From: Dryocosmus kuriphilus
Taxonomy: Eukaryota; Arthropoda; Insecta; Hymenoptera; Cynipidae
Reading direction: 5' to 3'
DNA length: 64,000 bases
Assembly (NCBI GenBank): GCA_038277395.1
Contig: CM076197.1
Location: forward strand, 102,202,442 to 102,266,441
Made by a program: the position numbers and the translations under genes. The notes under the pieces are model-generated. The model was given only the letters and a program-made list of their open reading frames with translations, was not told where the DNA came from and did not search any database. Of the stretch, positions 1 to 10,224 are shown in pieces (the stretch's first letter is position 1; every line of letters starts with the position of its first letter).

Positions 1-110
1 TGCTCTCAATCATTTTTTTGATCAGACGCGTAGTTTTTGAGTTATTCGTGAAATAAAAAAAAACTACTTTTCAGCAAAACTGTGCCAGAAAATATTAACA
101 AGCAGAATTG
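1..110 (+). repeat. Fragment of the ~155-bp tandem-repeat family
   Basis: This stretch matches the repeat unit seen near 45,855-45,985 (shared words include gagcagacgcg-like and gttattcgtgaaat and ttttcagcaaaact). It is a partial unit cut by the window edge. The sequence to about 240 alternates between this family and PLE sequence, so the boundary is a mosaic and is not sharp. Confidence 0.6.
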
Positions 111-838
111 TCATTACTACAAAATGTATCTAAGAAAAATGAAATCCTGTATTGTAAAAATAAAACCAGAGAAGAATAAGTAAAAATTTACCCAGAAAAT
201 CCTGTAAAATGTAAAAATTTGGAAAATCAAAAAGAGTGAAGTTTGAAAAAAATTTATTCGATAGGTTAAGTAAAATAATTTCTTTTTTTTTCTAATTTAA
301 ATAAGTAAAACAATTAAGATAGTTACCTTGTAAGAGAAAAAAGCGCGGCGCGCGTGGATGGTAATAAAATCAAGAGGCCATGTTGTCATAATTTGGCCAA
401 TTTGTAAATTAGTTTAAATAAAAAAATGATATTAAGTAAAAATTTAGAAAGTTTGAAAAAAATTTATTCTAGGTTAGGATAGTTTCAAATAAGTAAGAAT
501 TAAGTGTTACCTTGTAAGAGAAAAAATGGATGGTAATAAAATCAAGAGGCCCAACAATAGTAACAATTTTAAAATGTGAAAGTTGGAAGTGAGTTCTCTG
601 AGTACATTGCCATGATAAGGTGGTTTTAGTACTGACAATATGGAGTAGATTCATAAAGTTTCAAGGTTATAAGTGGGAGAAAAAGCGGCAAATTTGAAAA
701 AGATATGATAAGGAAACAAAATATGGAATTTAGAAATTTGGACAAAAATAAAAAATTTAAGGTATTTAATATTGAGTTATATGCTTTTTGTTATATGTTA
801 TATGTTATATGCTTTTTATTTGCTTTTATGTTATATGC
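111..838 (-). repeat. Penelope-like element copy B2, inverted left arm and spacer
   Basis: This is the reverse complement of a PLE 3' region; the same sequence lies at 14,480-14,910 and, as the opposite arm, at 5,434-5,700. The arm holds an internal tandem duplication (about 245-440 and 450-640). The first copy has a GC-only insertion at 343-354 that the second lacks. From about 684 the sequence follows the end of a PLE GIY-YIG reading frame and then breaks into a short ttatatgc-type repeat (785-838). The other arm starts at about 840 and continues past the hAT insertion. Confidence 0.7.
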
Positions 839-1210
839 TTTTTCTCCCATTTATAACCTTGAAACTTTATGAACCTACTCCATATTGTCTAGGGTTGTGA
901 GCAAGGAAACGTTTCATTGAATCATTGAAACTTTCACTTGAAACTTTCAAATGTTTCACCGTCAAAGTTTCATCGTTTCATGAAACATTGGGGGGAAAGG
1001 AGGGAACTTCTATATGCGCATGCGCAGAAATCAGATCAGGTTAGGTACTCGTACACACTACGCAGCAACGCTACCTTGCCGGCTTGCCGCAAGTTTAAAC
1101 TTGTGTTGGACGTTTTGGAAGATCATTTCGTGTTTCTCAACATCAGTGTAAAATTGTGTTATTGAGTTATCGGTGAAAATAGTGAAAATTGTTGCTCGAA
1201 ATATTTTAAA

Positions 1211-1540
1211 ATGCAGCGAGAAAAGCGCTGTGTGCATCAGCACTTTTCAAAAACAGTCTCTGAAAGCAAAAATAACAAATCTGTCGTAAAAGCTAGATGC
1301 AATTACTGCAGTTGGGAAAATGTGTCAAATACAACCCGACTAATTAAACAAATAAAAGAATGTTTAAATGCTCAACGGAAATCAAAGAAAAAGTGTCTGG
1401 AGAAAAATTTAACAAATATAACACAATTGAGACCACTGACTGTGAAGATGTTAATGTGTCAAATAAAAAAAATAAAGTTGAACAACAGTTCTATGAATGA
1501 TTTTATTTTGAAGGACAAAACTGTCTCAGAAGCTATGCAA
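1211..1540 (+). CDS. hAT transposase exon 1, BED-type zinc finger
   Basis: The exon starts at the first ATG after the 5' subterminal region and ends at a strong gtaagt donor; the frame runs on to a stop at 1,564 if unspliced. It encodes CNYC followed by NTTRLIKQIKEC, the pattern of a BED finger that binds transposon ends. The usual histidine (LxxH) is glutamine here, so zinc binding may be impaired. The rest is lysine-rich. Confidence 0.8.
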
Positions 1541-1693
1541 GTAAGTTCCACTAAAAAGGAATAAAGCATCATTTTTTGGAAAAATTCAAGAAATTTAGAA
1601 TTAGTTACGATAATTTTTTAAATATAGAATTCTTTTGAAATATTATAAAATAGGGCTACCATATGTCTAGGGTAGGTTAGGTATAGAAGGACA

Positions 1694-1717
1694 ATATATA
1701 TATATATATATGATAGT

Positions 1718-1751
<34 letters not shown>
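1694..1751. repeat. (TA)n microsatellite in hAT intron 1
   Basis: Two runs of alternating TA are separated by a short interruption, in the first transposase intron. Confidence 0.95.
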
Positions 1752-1753
<2 letters not shown>

Positions 1754-1999
1754 TTTAAATAACCAAAATAATTAACGCAGTTTTATGTTATTTTGAGCCA
1801 CTTATTCATAAGAAAACTATGATCCAATTAAAACTTATAATAATAAATTCCGTGGCGTAACTTGAAACCCTTAAAACACGGGGGCCCTAGATAATTTTTG
1901 AGTCAGGGGCCCATAAACTATAATAATATCAAAACTCAACTTACCTTACCAAGTTATCTTGCATTAAAAATATTATCTAAAAATGACGAGAATTTGTCA

Positions 2000-2460
2000 T
2001 TCGTAGTTTTTCATATTTTTTGTTAAAAAACTACAAATTTCTACACAAAATTGTAGAAAAATACGATTTTTAACAAAAAATAACGAACATTTCGAATTTC
2101 TACAAAAAAAGTAACGGAAATTTACCATTTGTAGTTTTCCGTTTTTTTTTTTCAAACACAAACTTGTACACAAAATTATAGAAAAATGCCGAATTTCCAT
2201 TTGAAAAATCACAAACATTACTAATTTCTGTAGAAAAATAATGAAAATAACAAATTTCTACAAAAATAACAAAAACTACGAAATTCTGTTAAGAAATTCG
2301 ATATTTTTTTAAAAATTCGTTATTTGTAGAAATTTGTAATTTTTGTGATTTTTGTAGAAAGTCATGACTTTGTTTTTAAGAAATTCGTAATTTTATTGAT
2401 TTTTTGTAGAAAATCTTGGTTGATTTTGTAGCAAAGAAATCACGAAGAAAAGTTTTTTAA
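2000..2460. repeat. Degenerate minisatellite in hAT intron 1
   Basis: Short words such as tttgtagaaat and ttctacaaaa recur many times on both strands through this part of the intron. Nothing coding is visible; it is probably slippage-derived expansion inside the element. Confidence 0.6.
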
Positions 2461-2855
2461 AGAAACTGCTTGTATATAACTCATGCTTATCATTTCATTA
2501 TCAAAATAAAATTTAAAAAAATTTAAGATCTTGTTTTTATTTCATGAAGTGTGTGATAAAAATATTGAAAATTTCAGCTAAAGCATGAAAAAAAAAATCA
2601 ATCTGTGAAACAGCATTACGTAAAATTTACAGTATTTAAAAAGTCGATTATTTTTACTGAATAGATTTTGCATTCAACACTTTTTCAACAAAGTTGTGAA
2701 TTGTTTGTTTTAATAAATAAATAGTATTATATATTCCGTTCTTTAAATTATTGCACTAATAAAATAATTCAATGAACTCGATGTATTATTATATAATTTA
2801 AAAAATAAAAGGTTAGTATTTGTTAAAAATGAAAAATGTATCTTTGGTTTTTTAG

Positions 2856-3453
2856 TATCAGTTGGAAATCTTATTTGCAAGGGCTGTATATTGCTCGAGT
2901 ACTCCTCTGTCAATCGTGGAGAATGATCGCTGGATACATTTTTTTTAAAAACTGAAACCAAGCTTCCAGCTTCCATCACGGTTCGATTTATCCAATCGTC
3001 TACTAAATGAAGAATTCACACGAGTGGAGAAAAAAGTTGAGGAGCAAATAGAACTAGCACCATGTTTGGCTCTACAGATGGATGGCTGGTCCGATATTCA
3101 TAGACGGGGTTGTTATTCTGAATACACGAAAACAATACACCAAAAAAATATAATATTAGAGATTGTGGAAAAAGTTGGAGCTTATCGAATTGTTGGCATT
3201 GTTACGGATAATGCTTCCAATATGAAGCTAGCTTGGAAACTTGTGCAAGCAAAATATCCTCACATTACGGCATACGGTTGTCTATTACACGGAATCCATT
3301 TATTTTTCAAGGATATATGTTCAGAAGTACCTACCATCGTTGAAATGAAAGATTACTGTTCAACAGTCACTAAAGAAGTGAAATCCAGCCAGATTCTTTT
3401 GTCGATTTTCACAGAAAAACAAAATGCGATAAAAGCTGCCGCTAAAGAATCAG
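2856..3453 (+). CDS. hAT transposase exon 2, catalytic core start
   Basis: The reading frame opens after a tttttag acceptor and gives ARAVYCSSTPLSIVEND, a TAA at 2,946, then LPSRFDLSNRLLNEEF and QMDGWS. DGWS and the later VTDNASNM are conserved around catalytic aspartates in hAT enzymes. GCLLHGIHL matches the C/H region before the insertion domain. No ATG is needed because this is an internal exon. Confidence 0.85.
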
Positions 3454-3537
3454 GTAATATACTTTCAAAATATTAATTTAAAAATATTCTTAATTTTATG
3501 TTTTAGTTCTACTAAATTATATTCATGTTATTTACAG

Positions 3538-4352
3538 GGACTGTTATTAAACAACCTGCTTTGCAAACGCAAGGCAAAACGAGGTTTGGCACGATCTTTT
3601 TGTGTATGCAAAGTATTTTTTTCAATAAAACTGCTCTTCGAGAGATGTGCGTAGATTCTCGAGCTGAAGAACTTTTAAGCAACGATTTAACAACGATCTT
3701 GCTTAATACAAACTTTTGGGACGTTCTCCAGGAATGCGTGACTTTTCTGAAACCATTCATCTGGTGGCTTCATAAAATTGAAAGTGACGAACCCCTCATG
3801 AGTTCTGCATGTACTGCCTTCTCCGAAATCAGGGAGCACATCCAGCAAGTGGTACCAAATTCACCATTTTTATCAGAGCAGAATAGCAAAATAAATCAGA
3901 TCCTTGAGGATCGGTATGACTTTCGCATAAAGCCCGTCCATTATGCAACCAACCTATTAGATCCTTCAAAACGCGGAAAAGATTTGGTTGACAGCGAGGT
4001 TCTGGAAGCTCAAGAATACATAATCAATCTAACAAGTTACTACGCTGACATTGAAAGAATTTCAGTTTAAGATGTCCTCACAGAGCTTAATATGTTCAGA
4101 CTGCAAGAAGGAGTGTGGAAGAGAGCTTCTTTAAACTTAACAACCACATCGATGACTCCATATTTTTGGTGGAAAGCTTGCTGCGTTGGCAAATCGTTAC
4201 GCACAATTGCATTAAAAGTTTTATCATTACCCCCGACTTCTGCTGCCTGTGAGCGTACTAATAGTACATACGGAGGGGTTCATAATAAGAAAACCAATCG
4301 TCTTTTGCTAGAGAGAGCTGGAAAGCTAGCGTATATTAAGCAAAACTGGAAG
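3538..4352 (+). CDS. hAT transposase exon 3, dimerisation region
   Basis: The frame begins GTVIKQPALQTQGKTRFGT, the TRW/TRFG-type segment after the HGIH region, and runs to VLSLPPTSAACERTNSTYGG and LAYIKQNWK, the hATC dimerisation domain. A TAA at 4,068-4,070 interrupts it. The proposed donor aag|gcatgt is non-canonical. Confidence 0.85.
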
Positions 4353-4490
4353 GCATGTATTTTTTAATTAAATCAATACGATTGATTTGTTAAGTTCATA
4401 ATAAAAGAATTGTAACGAAAACCTGTTCTATTTTAGCATATATGAAACATAAATTTATATTTTATTTATGATAATGATTTATTTCCACAG

Positions 4491-4724
4491 TACTTAGAAT
4501 CAAGTGAGAAGACAAAATCGATACTCTCTGAAAAGAAGGTTGCTCATAACGCAATATGTGATGAATTGTACGAGATTAACGACGAATTAGAGGAAGAAAT
4601 CGTGGATACGGGAGAAAATAAGGACTATGACGAACAGAGAACTTATGATACCTTGGAGGAACATTTAGATGAAGATGTATTAGTAAAAGATATTGAAAGT
4701 TTTATAAATAATAATATAAAGTAG
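4491..4724 (+). CDS. hAT transposase exon 4, acidic tail
   Basis: An acceptor at ccacag (ending 4,490) opens 77 codons beginning YLESSEKTK and ending NNIK, with TAG at 4,722-4,724. The tail is acidic (many D and E), as in several hAT transposases. Joined to exon 3 it gives QNWKYLESSE in phase. It is supported by splice logic only. Confidence 0.65.
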   Translation, partial: YLESSEKTKSILSEKKVAHNAICDELYEINDELEEEIVDTGENKDYDEQRTYDTLEEHLDEDVLVKDIESFINNNIK

Positions 4725-5433
4725 AGGTCATTAAGACGCGAAGAAATTAGAAAGATTGATCGAAATCAATAATTTATTGCTTTAAAATGACTTTCTTTGC
4801 TATTTGAGAAAATAAAGGTCCTGATATTAGGTCAGCTTCAATTTAATATAGGTAGGTATGTACGCGTTGAAGACTGATAGTCATTAAAGTTGTTTATTAT
4901 TCAGATAACATGTAAAATGTTTTAATAAGAAAAATGTATCAAAATGCCATTTTTGTTTGTAATAAAATAATAAGTCCACCTTTTTCTTCAACTTTTTAAC
5001 CAAATTTGTTTCCTAATCTAATATATAAAACTAATATATAAAATAAATATACTATTCTTATTAACTTGGACATAAGTCTCTTAAATATAAGTTAAATAAT
5101 TATACATATATACATATTAAGTTAATTTAGAAAAATGAAGATTTAAAAATTTTTCAGTATGTAACTGTAATTACTATAAAACTCAATTTTTTCCATAGAT
5201 TCTTAAGTATTTAATTTAAGGGAACATTATCAAAACATATTACATTCGTTATTTAATTATTTAATCAACGATTATTGAAAAAAATGTGCATTGATTTTGA
5301 TTTTCATTATATGCGATTTGAATTTTCCCGTCGCCATCTTTGAAACATTGAAATGTTTCACGAGACCCTCAAAGTTTCATGAAACTTTTCATTGGACCAA
5401 AGTTTCATGAAATTTTACAACCCTAATATTGTC

Positions 5434-6086
5434 AGTACTAAAACCACCTTATCATGGCAATGTACTCAGAGAACTCACTTCCAACTTTCACATTTTAAAG
5501 TTTTATTATTACTCACAATGCTTATTTAAACTAATTGAAATTGGCCATTATGGGCCTCTTGATTTTATTACCATCCATTTTTTCTCTTACAAGGTAACTA
5601 TCTTAATTCTTACTTACTTAAAACTATCCTAACCTAGAATAAATTTTTTTCAAACTTTCTAAATTTTTACTTATTCTTCTCTGGTTTTATCATTTTTTAG
5701 ATACATTTGAGTAATGACATTATTGGAATTTTTTTACCTTTTTTACCTTTTTACTCTCAAACAAAAAATTACAAAATCTGTTCCAAACCTTCTCTGACAA
5801 CATGACTCCAAAAAATTTAAACTCAACGTATTTTTGGTAAGTTTTACCTGTACAATCTTTTTACTTCTGATTTCCGATGTATATTCTTACTTCTAAGGTG
5901 AATTTTGTATTTTCTTTAGATTTTAACTTATTTACTGTCTGATGAGGTCTCTCAGCTGAGTGACGAAACGTTACTTTAAACATTAAATTTTTTGTCTGGA
6001 TGTGTTGATATCTTCTTTCTACTATTTCTATCCCCGGACGTTAAATCGATAATGAGGACTCAAAATTTCTCCTCGATCATATTATT
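5434..6086 (+). repeat. Penelope-like element copy B2, 3' arm
   Basis: This is the plus-oriented 3' region of a PLE and continues the arm that starts at about 840, before the hAT insertion. It is near-identical to the right arm of copy B1 (15,146-15,606). It runs on for about 70 more bases (ctatttctatccccggac... to cgatcatattatt) that also end copy B1 at 14,173-14,239. That shared edge defines the element's 3' end at 6,086. I find no partner for a target duplication, because the left end is scrambled. Confidence 0.75.
5939..5969 (+). ncRNA. Hammerhead-like stem-loop motif of PLE B2
   Basis: CTGATGAG (5,939-5,946) is followed by a hairpin GTCTCTC-AG/CT-GAGTGAC and then GAAAC (5,965-5,969). 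Hammerhead ribozyme motifs are known in PLE terminal repeats. Here the stem begins one base later than in a canonical hammerhead and I cannot place stems I and III, so self-cleavage is unproven. Confidence 0.5.
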
Positions 6087-6966
6087 ATCACTTTGAATTT
6101 ATAGTGATTTGATGAATGATCGATTTCCAAAACAGGGGTAAACTATCAGATGTAGAATGGCATATTTCTATAGAGGGCGATTGGTTCGCGTACGCGTGCA
6201 GTGATTTAAGAGTGGGTTGGCTGGAGTTGGGTCGAGTAGTTGGAGTCCGGGGGTCAGGACAGACAATGGCACGGGGGTCCGATGCTCACGTTTCCTAACA
6301 ACACTCGCCCAATTTCACTCAAACAGAAGCCGATTAATTCACGGCGTCCAATTTAATCCGCTCGTCGCATCGACGAGCATAGAGAGAAGCGTCGTGATCC
6401 TCGCCCTGGCCTCCTCCCTTGCTCTGGGTGGCATGGAAACTCGCCATACGCCGATCCATTATACATATTTTAAACTGTCAATCTCTTGGTAGATACCATT
6501 ACGAATGGACGGATGGATTAGGCGGAAGGGGTCAGGTTAGATTGCTCGCAGAGTACAATAAACTCCTACAAAAGATGCGAAATCATGGGGGAACTGACAG
6601 CCCAGTATTCCGATCTTCTCTTTTTCTGTAATTACCACTTGTATGCATGTTTAACGAATCGATAATAATTATCGGAAGTTCGCTTTTGCAAAGGCAGATA
6701 TTATAATCCTTCGAGCATGTGGGTTCAAATCGGAATATTGGGAATATAAGGGATGATGAAGAGAGATCAATTGCTAACAAGAGAAGACCGGGCTTCATAA
6801 AGGATCGACTTTTTTTTACATTTTGCGGGATTAAAGAACATCGAAATCCATTGGATATGTACTTTTTTAAACTTTCGGTGCCCCACGCCAATGGGGCTAA
6901 AAACCGGAGTTTATAAGTTTCATGTAAAAATCGTTTATAATCAGTGTTTTTCCATGTCACAATATA
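6087..6966. other. Gene-free interval, probably unique host sequence
   Basis: This interval is less AT-biased than its surroundings (about 6,170-6,560). No frame has recognisable domains or splice-supported exons, and I see no repeat partner elsewhere in the window. Confidence 0.5.
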
Positions 6967-7544
6967 TCGGGTGTCCAAAAAGTACTGGGACACCCCAGTA
7001 AGTCCCAAGATATAACTATTTCCGAAGAAGTTAAGGTCATTCCTGTAGTAGCTTTGAACGAGGAATCAAATGGTGACCTTGGGTTTGACCTTGAACTTGT
7101 CCTACAAGGTCATTTCAAGGTCAACTTTTTTTTTTTTAATGGGAACCCCTCTTTTTGACAACGACAATCGGAAGAGCGGGAAACTTTACGTACAAACATG
7201 TACTCAGGTTGTAGGTCAGGTATGACCTTGGCGGTTACACAAAGGTCACTTCAACTTAAACAAGGTCTGGGTAGGAAGGTATTGGAAGGTATTTTATCTT
7301 TTCTCTAAAATACCCAGACCTTGTTTAAGTTTTGAAGCTCTTTCGATTGCTGTTGTCAAAAATAGGGTTTCCCATTTTTAAAAAAGTTGACCTTGAAATG
7401 ACCTTGAAGGACAAGTTCAAGGTCAAAACAAAGGTCACCATTGGATTCCTCGCTTAAAGTTACTACAGGAATGACCTTAACATCTTCGAAAATAGTTATA
7501 TCTTGGGACTTACTGGGCTGTCCCGGAACTTTTTGGACACCCTG
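6967..7544. mobile_element. Palindromic MITE with mariner-type ends
   Basis: The two halves are near-perfect inverted repeats about 270 bp long. The ends are tcgggtgtccaaaaagt and actttttggacaccctg, with TA on each side (6,965-6,966 and 7,545-7,546), as for Tc1/mariner insertion. The arms contain several copies of AAGGTCA/TGACCTT. No protein is encoded, so it depends on a transposase supplied elsewhere. Confidence 0.85.
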
Positions 7545-7546
7545 TA

Positions 7547-8259
7547 TATACATGTTTGAAAGTTGACATAAACATTCCTCCCGGCTTGCGGAAGATTTAC
7601 CTGTAAAAAATTGTATGTTTCCCCTTCGGTTTATCAACATTTATGCAAAATAAAAAATCTAAAAGGAGGATTTGAATGAGAAGGTGTGTTCAATAATCAT
7701 ATTTCACTCTCTATTCTTAAGAACCTACGCACATCTGTGCACCTTGCTTTCCTTCTGCATGACAACGTTGTTCGAGCCGATCAGTGTCTTATTTTCCGGC
7801 TATACAGTCGCGGTCATTAAGAAGGTTCGATGATTATGCAATTTCAATACAATTTTTCCCAATTTAAAATATTGAATAAATTAATAGTTCTTACGTGATT
7901 TTACGAAATTTGAAGTAATGTAGCGCTGCTAGTGTTTGAGATGTTTAACTACAAAGTTAGTGTTTTTACATGGGGTCTTATGGAAGAGTAGTCTTTGTGC
8001 TGTATGTAATGAATTATTACGACTAGGATTTCTATACGATTTCGAAAAAAAACAACATAAAATAGGATTCTTCAAATCTTTCTGAATTCATAGGTATATA
8101 TGGGCCTCCAGGCCGATGTTTGGCAACGTCGCGCTGACACCAATAAAACTCTGAGTAGCCGTGTGGACCGAGAGTGTAGACTTGCAGGAAATGAAAGAGA
8201 GAACACGTCATCTCCAGGATGAGAAAAAAAGATGCACTATGAAAGCAGGACTAGTCAAC
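7547..8259. other. Gene-free interval
   Basis: I see no coding frame with a recognisable domain and no repeat shared with other parts of the window. Confidence 0.5.
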
Positions 8260-8261
8260 TA

Positions 8262-9417
8262 CGAGGCATGTCCAGAAAGTGAGTGTACTCAATTTATGTA
8301 GGCTTCAAAAAAAATTTATTAAAACAAAAACATAGTTGGTTACACTTGTGCATATGTAAGTTATTTTTCGACATAGTCACCATCCCTCTCGACGCAAGTT
8401 GTCAGCCGCGGGATCAATTTTTTGATGCCTGCCTCGAAGAAGTCTCCCGCCAGCTCTTTTGTCCACTTCTCCACCTCCCCCTTCACCTCCTTGTCCATTG
8501 AAAACTTGTTTCACCCATGTGCACCTTCAGGGAAGTGAAGAGATGGAAATCTGAAGGGGCCAGGTCAGGGGAATACGGGGGGTGGTTCAAAACGTCCCAT
8601 CCAAAAGAGTCCAGGAGTTGCTTCGTAGCGTTGGCCGTGTGAGGTTTGGATTGTCATGCAGCAGGCAGACAGACCGTGAGGCAGATATTCAATCAAAATT
8701 ATGCCTTTATGGTCCCAAAACACGGATACCATGGTTTTTTTGGCTCAAATTGTGGTTTTGAATTTCTTGGCGGAGGGTGACAAGGTGTGGCGCATTGTTG
8801 AGGCTGCCTCTTAGTTTCAGGTGTGTAGAGGGCAACCCAAGTTTCGTCTCCAGTAACAATAGAGTAGAGAAAACCATCGCCTTCGCGTTCGTAGCGCTAT
8901 AAAAACTCTTTGGAGCTCTGCACTCGATTCAACTTGTGCTGTTCTGTCAGCTGTTTTGGGACCCACCTCGCAGACAATTTCCGATATCCAAGAGTTTCTA
9001 TGATTGTTTCGTGTAACAGGGATCTGAAGATTTGCGGAAACATCGCAGAAAGATCATCTAACGTCAATCTGCGATCGTACGGCCATTTTTAAATTCGCGA
9101 CACCACTTGTACACACTCGCACGATTTATAGCTCCATTACCGTAAACAGTTTTCACCTCATTATAATTCTCAACTGGAGCTTGTCCCTTCACAACGAGGT
9201 AGCGAATGACGGCGCGAATTTCGCACTTGGCGGGAGATACGATCGACATTTTTCGCGAGAGATGCTACTGCGTCAAGAGTTTTCAACACACTAACCTCGG
9301 ATTGGTCTCGTTTTGAAGGTGAGGGGTCAGGCTACGCGGCAGCGTTGCCAACATGTCGAAAAAGTATTCCCTACAGCTGTGAGAGTAACAGTCCACTTAC
9401 TTTCTGGACGTGCCTCG
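8262..9417 (-). mobile_element. Degenerate mariner transposon
   Basis: The inverted ends cgaggcatgtccagaaagt and actttctggacgtgcctcg are flanked by TA at 8,260-8,261 and 9,418-9,419. The 1,156-bp length is close to a full mariner. A broken transposase lies on the minus strand. Confidence 0.93.
8440..9249 (-). pseudogene. Mariner transposase, frameshifted
   Basis: The gene starts at the ATG ending at 9,249 and reads MSIVSPAKCEIRAVIRYLV, an N-terminal helix-turn-helix like that of mariner/SETMAR proteins, with VYKWCREFKNGRT following. The catalytic triad can be traced on the minus strand: GDETW at 8,837-8,851, HDN near 8,650-8,658, and YSPDLAPSD at 8,549-8,576. The second and third aspartate codons are one base short of the 105 bp expected for D(34)D, showing a single-base indel. 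Other stops and shifts occur between, so this copy is dead. Confidence 0.9.
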
Positions 9418-9826
9418 TAGTGAATGAATTTCTCAAATTTGACCTACCTTCCTGCTCTCGAAACCGGGGCTGCGACGTTGCCAGCTGTTTAGTTAGGGTC
9501 TCAGGCGTTATTTAAACGCATGACCTTTAACAATATTTTTCTATTTAAAAAATGTTTCCCAGTTCTTACTTGTTGCAGTATAAAAACTTAAATTAAAAAT
9601 AAATATTTATGACAACTTTTTTGGTTTTCTGCAATTAAAAAAATTGTAGACCCTCATTTGACTAGAAATGCCTTCATCGAGCCTCCTTAACTGCCACGTC
9701 TCACATGAACCTTAATTTCTTTTAAAATAGGATCCTACCGATCATCACAGGTTACAACTCACCACAATAACTATTCCTTGAGTTAATAATATCATATACA
9801 AAGTAACCTTCACTATTAGGTGGGGC

Positions 9827-10216
9827 CAGAGCCGGCTTTAGACTTTCGAGCGCCGTCGTGCAAAACTCTTTTTTGACCCCCCCCCCCCCCCCCCCCCCCC
9901 CCCCCACCCTACTTCCCACCATAAAACCCCCTATTAATAACAAATTTCCATTTTAATTTTAGTAACAATATCACAAAAATAGTCTTTCGGGGGTCATATT
10001 TCATTCTACAAACTTATCGCCTTTAGTGTACTAGCTTTGAAATTGCAATTACCGTGTCAAAGTGGAATTTACTGATGAACTCTATGAAGTTGGAATGAAT
10101 ATAATCATCTTACATTTTTCAAAATTTTTGGTGCTCCCCCCCCCCCCCCCCCCGCGCCCTTCTGGCTCACGCTCTCGTGCATTGCACGGCTTTGAGCACC
10201 CCTAAGGCCGGTTCTG
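9827..10216. mobile_element. hAT-type MITE with poly-C tracts
   Basis: The inverted ends are cagagccggctttag and ctaaggccggttctg. An identical 8-bp duplication ggtggggc flanks it at 9,819-9,826 and 10,217-10,224, which indicates hAT transposase. The 390-bp interior has no gene but holds C29 at 9,877-9,905 and C18 at 10,136-10,153. Confidence 0.92.
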
Positions 10217-10224
10217 GGTGGGGC

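Larger units (their letters stand above)
1211..4724 (+). pseudogene. hAT transposase gene, four exons, two in-frame stops
   Basis: The transposase would catalyse cut-and-paste movement of the 890-5,425 element. My exon model is 1,211-1,540, 2,856-3,453, 3,538-4,352 and 4,491-4,724, totalling 1,977 nt, or 658 residues, normal for hAT. Junctions: caa|gtaagt to tttttag|tat; tcag|gtaata to tttacag|gg; aag|gcatgt to ccacag|tac. Every join keeps phase. The third intron would be GC-AG, or its GT donor has mutated. Domains in order are an N-terminal BED-like finger, a DGWS...VTDNASNM core, GCLLHGIH, and a C-terminal hAT dimerisation region (LPPTSAACERTNS). In-frame TAA codons at 2,946-2,948 and 4,068-4,070 make this copy inactive unless read through. 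Confidence 0.9.
890..5425 (+). mobile_element. hAT superfamily DNA transposon, full length
   Basis: The ends are inverted repeats tagggttgt (890-898) and acaacccta (5,417-5,425). They are flanked by an identical 8-bp target duplication atattgtc at 882-889 and 5,426-5,433, the length typical of hAT insertion. Subterminal regions at both ends are rich in gtttcatgaaac-like words, probably transposase binding sites (inference). The 4,536-bp element carries a four-exon transposase gene on the plus strand and sits inside a PLE fold-back copy whose two halves rejoin when the element and one duplication are removed. Confidence 0.95.

Noticed and set aside
6583..7008. 141-codon minus-strand frame
   Set aside because: No domain or splice support; its N-terminal part overlaps the end of the palindromic MITE, so it is probably chance.
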